From Roseibium aggregatum (GTDB lineage: Bacteria; Pseudomonadota; Alphaproteobacteria; Rhizobiales; Stappiaceae), in assembly GCF_017309185.1 (NCBI RefSeq), contig NZ_JAEKJZ010000002.1:603647-667646 (forward strand): a stretch of 64,000 nt of DNA, in the 5' to 3' direction. Positions 27,892 through 35,402 of this stretch are shown piece after piece (positions within the stretch are counted from its first letter, which is position 1; every line of letters starts with the position of its first letter). The notes beneath the pieces are model-generated. The model saw only the letters and a list, made by a program, of their open reading frames with translations. It did not search any database and was not told the origin of the DNA. The position numbers and the translations under genes were made by a program.

Positions 27892-28580
27892 AGTCCTCTT
27901 TCCGCGCTGATCTTGGCCCAGGCCGCATTCAATGCCGCAAGCCGGTCGTTCGCGATTCTGACAAATTCCTCCGGCACGCCCCTTGCGATCAGCCGGTCGG
28001 GGTGGGTCTCCTGAACCTCACGGCGGTACTGGGCTTTCAGCTCCGCGTCGCTTGCCTCAGGGCCCATTCCCAGGACTTCGTAAGGGTTGCCGTCACTGCG
28101 CACGTGCCGGGCCAGAACTTTCGAGAACTCTCGCTCTTCCAGCCCGAAAACCTCTGCAACTTTCGTAAGATAGCCTATTTCGCTCTCGTGAACGATGCCG
28201 TCAGCTTTGGCAATGTGAAAAAGTCCATCGAGAATATCCAGCAAGGTCTTGCGATCATAGGGGAAAAGATCTGCGAGCTTCTTGGCGTAGACCTCAAACC
28301 CGGCGACATCTTCCTGCGCGAGATTGAACAGCCTGGCAACGTTTTTCTCTTCTTTCGGCGGCACATCGAACAGCTCTCGAAACGCGATCACCTCATCGGC
28401 CGTTACGACACCGTCGGCCTTCGCCATCTTGGCGGACAAGGCGATCATCGCGACCGTGAAACCGACGCTGTTCGTCCCCTCCGGACGGGCCAGCACGAGT
28501 TGCACGAGCCGGTCCGCGATTTGCGCACCACCGGTTCCAATCGCGCTGACAATACTGCCAATGCTGCTCCAGACGCTCAC
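27888..28580 (-). CDS. DjlA-like protein: TerB-type helical domain plus J domain
   Basis: 230 residues. Residues about 40-150 form a TerB-like all-helical metal-binding domain (SAKMAKADGVVTADEV and HIAKADGIVHESEIGYL repeats). The C-terminal J domain (about 163-230) has NPYEVLGMGPEASDAELKAQ and the HPD tripeptide in ETHPDRL, which stimulates DnaK. Unlike classical DjlA there is no clear N-terminal membrane anchor. It is translationally coupled to the amidase, a pairing that is common in alphaproteobacteria. Confidence 0.87.
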   Translation of the reverse strand: MSVWSSIGSIVSAIGTGGAQIADRLVQLVLARPEGTNSVGFTVAMIALSAKMAKADGVVTADEVIAFRELFDVPPKEEKNVARLFNLAQEDVAGFEVYAKKLADLFPYDRKTLLDILDGLFHIAKADGIVHESEIGYLTKVAEVFGLEEREFSKVLARHVRSDGNPYEVLGMGPEASDAELKAQYRREVQETHPDRLIARGVPEEFVRIANDRLAALNAAWAKISAERGL

Positions 28581-28648
28581 CAGTCTGCTCCCGCATCACC
28601 GGGCCCGGCCGGTCGGCGAACCAGCCAGTGCCGGAAACTCATCCTCGT

Positions 28649-28780
28649 CCCGTGGGGTACGGGCTTACAAAGTTCAGCTTGGAGACTTCAATGCGGCACA
28701 GGAGAAGTTGGAAAACCCGCGGACCCATGCGGAGGCATGGCGCAAAGGCTGTGACGTTGCTTTCCAAAGCCGGATTGACG
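28649..28780. repeat. 132-base imperfect repeat, copy 1
   Basis: Shares with copy 2 (28913-29044) the blocks CGGCACAGGAGA (copy 1 GCGGCACAGGAGA), GCATGG-GCAAAGGCT-TGACG and AAAGCCGGATTGACG in the same order and at the same spacing. The identity is partial, densest at the 3' end. It may be a dispersed intergenic repeat family of the genome. Confidence 0.55.
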
Positions 28781-28912
28781 CCTGCAAGCTGAAATTCATG
28801 GGTCCATTTCCTAGTCTTATCGGCACCGGAGAAATTTGGCCAGCGGCATGGGATGCAAACAGCCGCCGGAGCCGAGCGATCCGTGGAAAAGGCTTTTCGG
28901 GTTTCTTTCCTG

Positions 28913-29044
28913 CCCCGGGGTTCGGACCCGCAAAATTCGGCTTTCAGGTGTCAATCCGGCACAGGAGAGCGAGGAAAAGCCTGCAGAACCAAGCGGGTGC
29001 ATGGTGCAAAGGCTTTGACGCGGCTCTCGAAAGCCGGATTGACG
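28913..29044. repeat. 132-base imperfect repeat, copy 2
   Basis: Direct repeat of 28649-28780 with a period of 264 bases, exactly twice the unit. The 132 bases between the copies keep only scattered matches (for example GGCACCGGAGA at 28822), so a third, decayed copy is possible. Confidence 0.5.
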
Positions 29045-29201
29045 TCCTTCGGATCGATCGGAAAATGACTCTCTTCCGCGTTACAAGATCTTGAAAACCT
29101 CCCGGATTCCCTGAGATTTTTGCGTCTTGGATACAGCCATGTCCCGGTCGATCTGAAAACTAAAATTTTTGGGTCCATACCCCAGCGTTAGCCTGCTATT
29201 C

Positions 29202-31409
29202 ATGATGGTTAAAGATTTTCGACTTAGGGTTCTCCCAGCACCTATTACGATGACGGTATCGTGCCGTATGGCAAGCTCCTTGGCGAAAAGAAACATTGTC
29301 ATTTTCTTCATTTCGATGTCGCTGGTCCTGTTGCTGGCGCTGGGTGTCTATGCGAGCAACCGTCTCCTGACGCAGTGGCTGCTGGTCCGAGGTCTCGAAC
29401 AGGCTTTCATCCCCCACAAGAACGACATCCGAGACATCCTCCAAACTCTTGAGGAAAAAAGAAAAAGACAACCTCCCGCCCATTTGTCCGGTCTTCGGCT
29501 TTCCACCCCGGAGACCTCGTCGCCGCACCTTCGGCCGGATCAATTCGCCAGGTTGAAGGACAGTCTGCAATTGAACAGTGGAACCTCAGCGGTTGTGGAC
29601 GCCGCCGTCGTGTTTACTGGCGCACCGGACCCGGTCGGCGGTGTTCCCGACTGGTATGAAAACAACCTGCTCCTGTCCCCGGACGATTTGACAAAAGCGC
29701 GGGCGGCACTGACCTCGAACAAGGCGCTCACGGCCATTCCGGACATGACGTGGTACGGCCGTTTCGGCGCGCATGCGATTATGGTCTTTCGTCCGGAAGA
29801 CGCTTCCGAAGCCATGCCGGGGCTATTGGTGCTGGTCACGCAATCGGAACTCCTGACCAGCCTTGCGCAACCGATGAGGTCCATCACCGCCGCGGTAGGA
29901 GGTCTTTGCCTGGCTTCCTTCGTGTTTGCGGGGATCCTGTTGTGGATGAGGTTCCACGATCAGGTCAGAACCAACAGAAATATCCAGTACCTTGCCCATC
30001 ACGACACGCTCACCGGTTTGCCCAACCGGGCTGTCTTCAATGCACGCCTGAACGAGGCCTTGCGGCTGGCACAGGCAAAGGCATCCAACATCGGCGTGAT
30101 GCTGATCGACGTCGACAAGTTCAAGGAAATCAACGACACCCACGGTCATGGCATCGGCGACGTGTTTCTTCAGATCGTCGGCGAACGTCTGACAACGGTC
30201 TTCGCCAACCATCTCGTCGCCCGCCTGTCAGGCGACGAATTCGCGGTCATGCTGACAACGACCTCCGACACGGGCCGGATGACCCGCCTGGCAACGGAAA
30301 TGATCGCGGCAACAGCGGCTCCCTGTGTCATCGACGGCAGGGAAATCAAACTTTCCCTGTCCATCGGCATCGCCCGCGCGACCGACGGCTCGTGGCGCGC
30401 CACACGCCTTTTGCATTGCGCAGACCTGGCCCTTTACCGGGCGAAGCACAGCGGCCGGTCGACCTTTTCCTGGTACACGCCGGAACTGGACGCGGAAGCC
30501 AAAAAGCGGAAGGAAATCGAGAACGGGCTGATCAAAGCGCTGAAGTTCGACCAGTTCCATCTCGCCTATCAGCCTCAGTACTCTCTGAAGGATGGCTCTC
30601 TGAAGGGGTATGAAGCGCTGATCCGCTGGGAACACCCCTCCAAAGGCACGATCCGGCCGGATGTTTTCGTACCGATCGCCGAAGACACGGGTCTGATCGA
30701 AGAAATAGGCACCTGGGTCCTGAACCGCGCGTGCTTCGAAGCTGCTCACTGGGAAAATACGGAACGCCGTGTCGCGGTAAACATGTCCGCGGCCCAGTTC
30801 GTTGCGGGCGAAAGCCACAAGCGTGTTGCCCAGGCGCTTCAAAATTCGCAGCTCGACCCGAAACGCCTTGAAATCGAGATAACGGAAAGCCTGCTGATCT
30901 CGAACACGGACGCGGTGATCGAAACCCTCCGGCAGATCCGCGACCTGGGCGTTTCGATCGCGATGGACGACTTCGGGACGGGCTATTCGTCGCTCAGCTA
31001 CTTGAGCCTTTTTCCGTTCGACAAGATCAAGATCGACAAGGCCTTTGTCCAGAACCTCGGCAAGGATGCCAGCACCGACGCGATTGTGACCTCCATTGTC
31101 GGGTTGGGCCGGTCTCTGGATGTCACGATCACGGCGGAAGGCGTTGAAACCGAGGAGCAGGCAATCCTGTTGAGCGCCGCCGGTTGCGACCTTGTGCAGG
31201 GGTTCATGTTCGGCAAGCCCGATACGGTTGAAAAACACGAAGCGAACTTCCCGGTTTTCCCGCTGAACACGTCCGGCGGCCGCTGGTTTCCGCAAATCCA
31301 GGCCGCTCGGCAATCTTCGCAGAAAACAGCGCTGCCCCCCAAACTGAGCCAGTATGCGACACGGATGACAAAGGCGGTTGACACCCCGCCATCCGAGCCT
31401 TCCGCCTGA
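29202..31409 (+). CDS. Membrane diguanylate cyclase/phosphodiesterase (GGDEF-EAL)
   Basis: About 735 residues. A membrane segment near the N-terminus (NIVIFFISMSLVLLLALGVYA, with the last residue next to it) and another before the GGDEF domain (LCLASFVFAGILLWM) enclose a periplasmic sensor region of about 200 residues. The GGDEF domain starts HHDTLTGLPNRAVF; its active-site loop reads LSGDEFAV, that is SGDEF. The EAL domain has YEALIRW, the metal site NMSAAQF, EITESLL and DDFGTGYSSLSYL, and TAEGVETEEQ, so it looks phosphodiesterase-competent. It controls c-di-GMP. No start has a good ribosome binding site: 29169, 29202 and 29268 are all possible. Confidence 0.9.
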   Translation: MMVKDFRLRVLPAPITMTVSCRMASSLAKRNIVIFFISMSLVLLLALGVYASNRLLTQWLLVRGLEQAFIPHKNDIRDILQTLEEKRKRQPPAHLSGLRLSTPETSSPHLRPDQFARLKDSLQLNSGTSAVVDAAVVFTGAPDPVGGVPDWYENNLLLSPDDLTKARAALTSNKALTAIPDMTWYGRFGAHAIMVFRPEDASEAMPGLLVLVTQSELLTSLAQPMRSITAAVGGLCLASFVFAGILLWMRFHDQVRTNRNIQYLAHHDTLTGLPNRAVFNARLNEALRLAQAKASNIGVMLIDVDKFKEINDTHGHGIGDVFLQIVGERLTTVFANHLVARLSGDEFAVMLTTTSDTGRMTRLATEMIAATAAPCVIDGREIKLSLSIGIARATDGSWRATRLLHCADLALYRAKHSGRSTFSWYTPELDAEAKKRKEIENGLIKALKFDQFHLAYQPQYSLKDGSLKGYEALIRWEHPSKGTIRPDVFVPIAEDTGLIEEIGTWVLNRACFEAAHWENTERRVAVNMSAAQFVAGESHKRVAQALQNSQLDPKRLEIEITESLLISNTDAVIETLRQIRDLGVSIAMDDFGTGYSSLSYLSLFPFDKIKIDKAFVQNLGKDASTDAIVTSIVGLGRSLDVTITAEGVETEEQAILLSAAGCDLVQGFMFGKPDTVEKHEANFPVFPLNTSGGRWFPQIQAARQSSQKTALPPKLSQYATRMTKAVDTPPSEPSA

Positions 31410-31467
31410 TACCAGCAGCAACCGGCAGGGAGCCGTCCGGCCAAGTGTCGTTTGAAAAGGGATTGCT

Positions 31468-31487
31468 CCGGCGCGCGTTTGCGCCGG
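31468..31487. terminator. Hairpin between convergent GGDEF-EAL and arsH genes
   Basis: Inverted repeat CCGGCGC / GCGCCGG with a 6-base loop between two converging genes. No T run follows in either direction, so it is only a weak candidate for a bidirectional terminator. Confidence 0.3.
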
Positions 31488-31493
31488 CCCCTG

Positions 31494-32234
31494 TCAGCGT
31501 GCGACGCCCATTGCCGCCGTTTCCGACGCCGACACCTCTTGCCTTTGCGCCTTGCGCTCGGAGTATCTGTCGACAAGATAGTCCGATGTTTCACGCGTGA
31601 GCAGCGTGAATTTCATCAGCTCCTCCATCACATCCACCACCCGGTCGTAAAGCGGCGAGGGTCTCATGCGGCCATTGTCGTCGAACTCCTGATACGCCTT
31701 GGGCACGGACGACTGGTTCGGAATTGTCACCATGCGCATCCAGCGGCCCAGAACCCGCATCTGGTTCAGCGCGTTAAAGGATTGCGACCCGCCCGAGACC
31801 TGCATCAGCGCCAGCGCCTTTCCCTGCGTCGGACGGATGGCCCCGGTGCTCAGAGGTATCCAGTCGATCTGGGTCTTCAGGACCCCGGTCATGGCGCCAT
31901 GGCGCTCCGGCGAACACCAGACATGCGCCTCCGACCAGGTGGACAACGCCCGCAACTCGGCAACCTTTGGATGGCCGTCGTCCACGTCGTCGGGCAAAGG
32001 CAGGCCCGACGGATCGAAAATCCGGGTTTCGGCCCCGAATGCCTTCAGCAACCGCTCGGCCTCCTGAACCAGAAACCGGCTGCAGGACCGTTCCCGGAGC
32101 GATCCGTAAAGAAGGAGAACCCGGGGCGGATGCGTCAGGTGGCCAGGCGCGCAAACCCGGTCACGGGTCACCGCTTGAAGATCTTCCGCCGACACATTTG
32201 CAAGTTCAAATTTCTCCACATCGATTTCAGGCAT
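31494..32234 (-). CDS. arsH: Arsenical resistance flavoprotein ArsH
   Basis: NADPH-dependent FMN reductase-fold protein; ArsH enzymes oxidise trivalent organoarsenicals. The start at 32234 (MPEIDVEKF) has GGGAG about 9 bases upstream; a longer frame begins at 32261. The 246-residue protein shows [20 protein letters not shown] (flavin phosphate loop), [20 protein letters not shown] and the [24 protein letters not shown] stretch diagnostic for ArsH. It overlaps the arsC stop by 8 bases and ends the arsR-arsC-arsH operon. Confidence 0.93.
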   Translation of the reverse strand: MPEIDVEKFELANVSAEDLQAVTRDRVCAPGHLTHPPRVLLLYGSLRERSCSRFLVQEAERLLKAFGAETRIFDPSGLPLPDDVDDGHPKVAELRALSTWSEAHVWCSPERHGAMTGVLKTQIDWIPLSTGAIRPTQGKALALMQVSGGSQSFNALNQMRVLGRWMRMVTIPNQSSVPKAYQEFDDNGRMRPSPLYDRVVDVMEELMKFTLLTRETSDYLVDRYSERKAQRQEVSASETAAMGVAR

Positions 32235-32640
32235 CAGCGGCTCCCGACCTGACGACCTCACCGTCTTCCTTGGTGAAGCTGCCGATATCGGAAGGAAGCA
32301 ACTCCATCACCTTCTCCGACGGGCGGCAAAGACGCACGCCTTCTTCAGAGACGACGATCGGCCGGTTGATCAGGATCGGATGCTCCATCATGAAGTCGAT
32401 CAGCTGATCGTCGGACCATTTGTCCTCACCAAGCCCGAGCTCGTCGTAGGGCGTGCCTTTCTGGCGTAGGAGATCGCGGACGGGAATGCCCATGCGGCCG
32501 ATCAGATCCACAAGCTCGTCCCGGCTCGGCGGCGTTTTCAGGTATTCTATCACCTGCGGCTCAATGCCGGACTTGCGGATCATTTCAAGCGTGTTGCGCG
32601 ACGTTCCGCACTTCGGATTGTGATAAATCGTAATTGTCAT
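32227..32640 (-). CDS. arsC: Arsenate reductase (glutaredoxin-coupled)
   Basis: 137-residue ArsC of the glutaredoxin-dependent class that reduces As(V) to As(III). The catalytic cysteine is in [16 protein letters not shown] (residue about 11); the arginine sites appear in [11 protein letters not shown] and [14 protein letters not shown]. It lies 14 bases after arsR and overlaps arsH. The As(III) product would need an efflux pump, which is not encoded next to it here. Confidence 0.93.
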   Translation of the reverse strand: MTITIYHNPKCGTSRNTLEMIRKSGIEPQVIEYLKTPPSRDELVDLIGRMGIPVRDLLRQKGTPYDELGLGEDKWSDDQLIDFMMEHPILINRPIVVSEEGVRLCRPSEKVMELLPSDIGSFTKEDGEVVRSGAADA

Positions 32641-32654
32641 CAGGGAAGGTCCTG

Positions 32655-32993
32655 TCAGATGCCTTTCGGCAATTGGAAAGCGTCGGTGGAGAAACAGCAG
32701 ACGGCAGGATCGTTACCGCAGCAATCCTCCATCAGGAACATCAGAAGCTTGCGCATCCGCTGATAGTCGACGGCATAGAGAATATGCCGTCCCTCCCGGC
32801 GCGTCGTCAGCAGGTTCGCCCGCTCCAAAGTCGTCAGATGAAACGACATGCGCGTCGGTTGAATATCCAGCCTTTCCGCGATCGTGCCGGAGGGCAAGCC
32901 CTGCGGACCGGCCGTCATCAGCAGTCGGAACGCCGCCAACCGGTCGTCCTGAGCGAGCGCGCCCAGCGCGCGTACAGCATCCTGATCTTCCAT
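32655..32993 (-). CDS. arsR: ArsR-family arsenic-responsive repressor
   Basis: 112-residue winged-helix repressor. The recognition region is LPSGTIAERLDIQPTRMSFHL followed by LERANLLTTRREGRHILYAV. The C-terminus holds cysteine pairs in MEDCCGNDPAVCCF, matching the C-terminal As(III) site of ArsR proteins from Acidithiobacillus and Corynebacterium types rather than the E. coli alpha3 CxC site. First gene of the ars operon. A possible operator is noted just upstream. Confidence 0.9.
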   Translation of the reverse strand: MEDQDAVRALGALAQDDRLAAFRLLMTAGPQGLPSGTIAERLDIQPTRMSFHLTTLERANLLTTRREGRHILYAVDYQRMRKLLMFLMEDCCGNDPAVCCFSTDAFQLPKGI

Positions 32994-33021
32994 AATTCGA
33001 CCTTACAAGAAATTTTGGAAT

Positions 33022-33036
33022 ATTCAACAAATGAAT
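33022..33036. promoter_or_regulatory. Possible ArsR operator
   Basis: Short inverted repeat ATTC-N7-GAAT about 30 bases upstream of arsR in an AT-rich patch. ArsR operators are often imperfect ATTCAA/TTGAAT-type palindromes. The arms are only four bases, so this is weak support. Confidence 0.3.
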
Positions 33037-33063
33037 TGCGCCCGTGCAGACTCCGTTGCGGTT

Positions 33064-33600
33064 TCACATGGCCGCGGCGGCACGCGCTGCCTGATCGTAA
33101 TTGCCGGACACAAGACGGAGCGTTGCCGCGAGTTTGGAAAGTTCACCCTCGTCGAGGCCCAGCGCCTTCATGGGCTCCACCAGCAGGGCCTCGCGCAGGC
33201 GCTTGTATTCCAGACAGGCACTCTCGCCCGACGTGGTGATTTCCGCCGTCTTTTCCTTGCCCCGGCGGCCGGAACTTATCAAACCGGCCTTTTCCAGCTT
33301 CTTCAGGGCGTAGGTCACCGTATGGGTGTCTTCGATGTTAAGGACCAGACAGATGTCGGACAGCGTCTTGGCCCGCCCCCTGTGGTTGACGGAATGGAGT
33401 ACCTGCACATCCAGCGGCCCCAGCCCTTCGGAACCGCTGGCCGTCATCGCGCGAACCATCCATCGGTAATAGGCGTTGACCATCATCGTGACGGCAAACT
33501 CGATCTCGGACAGAGCCGGCATGGCCCCCGAGGCGAGATGCGCTGCGGACACGACGGGGCCGATGGCTGCGCCCGTTTTCTCTTCTGGCTTGTCCGTCAA
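33064..33600 (-). CDS. MarR-type winged-helix regulator
   Basis: 178 residues with a winged helix at about 70-150: LGPLDVQVLHSVNHRGRAKT, DICLVLNIEDTHTVTYALKKL and EKAGLISSGRRGKEKTAEIT. It matches the COG3492 group of predicted MarR-like regulators rather than classical MarR. It is divergent from the glycosyltransferase gene by 166 bases but nothing links them functionally. Ligand and targets unknown. Confidence 0.8.
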   Translation of the reverse strand: MTDKPEEKTGAAIGPVVSAAHLASGAMPALSEIEFAVTMMVNAYYRWMVRAMTASGSEGLGPLDVQVLHSVNHRGRAKTLSDICLVLNIEDTHTVTYALKKLEKAGLISSGRRGKEKTAEITTSGESACLEYKRLREALLVEPMKALGLDEGELSKLAATLRLVSGNYDQAARAAAAM

Positions 33601-33766
33601 TTTTCAGACCTCCGGATGCGTTGGAAGTGCGAGAGTAGATCCAACAGCCAAATTATCAACATAATGCCGGTAAAACGTCGCCAAAAACCTCTGCAAGAAA
33701 GAACCTTTTTTCCTCGGCCTGCATTGGGTAGCGTTCCAACAAAACCCCTTGGGAGGAAAATAGGAG

Positions 33767-35224
33767 GTGCGACAGTCCCGTTTAAACAGGCTTTCAAGGC
33801 CGGACGCCGGCCCCCTCATCCTGCTGCTCATTCTGGCCGTCTCAGCGCTGCTGCGCATTCGCGATCTGGACCGCACGAGCCTCTGGTATGACGAGGCCGT
33901 GAGCTGGAGCCAGTCCAGCGGAACCTTCGGCGACCTGCTGTCTTCCGTCGCGGCAGACAATTATCCGCCTCTGCATAATATCATCCTGTGGCTGATCATG
34001 CCCGTGTTCGGGGACAGCGAGAGCGCTCTCAGATTTCCCTCCGCCCTTCTGGGCGTCCTCGCGGTGTGGCTGCTCTTTCGTGCAGGCACCATTTTGAACG
34101 GGCGGTCCACCGGTCTGCTGGCCGCCGCCCTTCTGGCCGTCTCGCCGTTTCACATCTGGTATTCAACGGAAGCGCGCATGTACGCGCTGCTCGCGGCCTG
34201 TGGCCTTGCCTTCCTGCTCTGCGTTCTCAAGGTTCTGGAAAAACCTTCCCCTCTCTGGCTGACCGGTCTTGCCGCAGCCGGTACCCTGTTTCTCTACAGT
34301 CACATCTATGCCCTGTTCGGTTTCGCTGCCGTGGGCCTTGTATGCGCCGCCTTCGCCATCGGCGATCTCTTCAGAACAGGATCTCTGCGCGGTTCGCGCG
34401 CCCTGAACGCGTGCCTTGCCATGGCGGTCAGCGCATTCGCCTTTCTGCCGTGGCTGATCGTTCTGGCAGACCGCGCCCGGTCGGTTGCGCAAACGGACTT
34501 CTGGATTGCCTTCCCCGACACAGCATTTCTCAACGCCCTGGCTTTTGGGCTGGCGGGTTCGCTCACGCTGTTCTGGATACTCCTGGCCCTGGCGGCGGCC
34601 GGCGTGCTTTTCTGTCTTTTCGGTTCCGCCGGCACATCCGGACAAAGCAGAATTCTCAAGCGCCTCATTGCCGTCTGCTGTGCTTACACATTCGGCCCTG
34701 CGACACTGGCTTACCTGTATTCGGTCCTGGTCCAGCCGATCCTGTTTGACAGATACCTGATCGCGGCCTGGCCAGGTCTTCTGCTGCTGGCCGCCGCCGG
34801 TGCGCAAAAACTGGCTCCGAAATATGGCCCCGTAACGGTTTTTGCCGCCACACTGGCGCTCACTTATCCAGAGCTCGAGTTCACGCTCTTTCAGAAGATA
34901 CGGCCCGAGTGGCGGGAAATCGTGGCGGATTACAAGCAGCACATGTCACCCGGTGACCGGCTCACGCTTTACAAAGGCTTCGCCGCCCCTGCCCTGGCCT
35001 ACTACCTGCGCGAACCGGCGAACTTCGATGCAGTGGAGAACATCGATGAGTTGCGGCGAATGAAGCCCTCTGACGGAGACTGGCTCCTGGTCGTCCACTG
35101 CTCCCGGAGGGAAACGGACGAAGCAGTCGCGGCTTTCGGCGAGGACGAAGAAGCGACCGTTTCCCAACGCTTTGGCTGGGGTGCAAGTGGATTGAAACTG
35201 ATGCATTGGAAGACCGCGCGCTAG
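33767..35224 (+). CDS. GT-C family membrane glycosyltransferase (GT39/ArnT-like)
   Basis: 485-residue polytopic protein with about ten membrane segments. The first periplasmic loop carries the acidic pair in [13 protein letters not shown], the metal and catalytic site of PMT/ArnT-type GT-C enzymes that use polyprenyl-phosphate sugars. The C-terminal ~130 residues are soluble and periplasmic. The start is a GTG with GGGAGG at 33751-33756. The acceptor (lipid A, polysaccharide or protein) is unknown; no glycan gene cluster is adjacent. Confidence 0.8.
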   Translation: MRQSRLNRLSRPDAGPLILLLILAVSALLRIRDLDRTSLWYDEAVSWSQSSGTFGDLLSSVAADNYPPLHNIILWLIMPVFGDSESALRFPSALLGVLAVWLLFRAGTILNGRSTGLLAAALLAVSPFHIWYSTEARMYALLAACGLAFLLCVLKVLEKPSPLWLTGLAAAGTLFLYSHIYALFGFAAVGLVCAAFAIGDLFRTGSLRGSRALNACLAMAVSAFAFLPWLIVLADRARSVAQTDFWIAFPDTAFLNALAFGLAGSLTLFWILLALAAAGVLFCLFGSAGTSGQSRILKRLIAVCCAYTFGPATLAYLYSVLVQPILFDRYLIAAWPGLLLLAAAGAQKLAPKYGPVTVFAATLALTYPELEFTLFQKIRPEWREIVADYKQHMSPGDRLTLYKGFAAPALAYYLREPANFDAVENIDELRRMKPSDGDWLLVVHCSRRETDEAVAAFGEDEEATVSQRFGWGASGLKLMHWKTAR

Positions 35225-35297
35225 ACATCCGCCCTCAGGCGCCAAGTCATCCATTCCTTGGGTTCCAAGCCGGCCAGGGTATGCGAAATTTTTCATC

Positions 35298-35319
35298 GAC
35301 ATTTTATCGATAAAATGTC
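35298..35319. promoter_or_regulatory. Perfect 22-bp palindrome, likely operator of the oxoprolinase gene
   Basis: GACATTTTATC directly joined to its reverse complement GATAAAATGTC, located 84 bases before the start codon of the 5-oxoprolinase gene and in the only gap before it. The form (AT-rich arms around a central ATCGAT) resembles operators of GntR/FadR-type regulators, but no such regulator is adjacent. The palindrome is certain; its regulatory role is inferred. Confidence 0.7.
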
Positions 35320-35402
35320 AACGTAGTTTGAATGGACACTCAAGCCGGAACAGCCGGGCGTGCCGCTCGGAACCCGGCAAGGTCAAAGCAAAGGAAACAA
35401 GC

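Larger units (their letters stand above)
28581..29201. other. Long intergenic region with a degenerate repeat
   Basis: About 620 bases without a supported gene. It contains two imperfect direct copies of a 132-base element (separate entries) and the upstream region of the GGDEF-EAL gene. Open frames across it are short and lack ribosome binding sites. Confidence 0.55.

Noticed and set aside
28649..29044. CRISPR-like array
   Set aside because: Only two imperfect copies of a long unit, with no short identical repeats and spacers and no cas genes nearby.
29081..29311. 76-codon minus-strand frame starting within the GGDEF-EAL gene
   Set aside because: Its composition is unlike neighbouring genes and it overlaps the start of the GGDEF-EAL protein; no ribosome binding site was seen.
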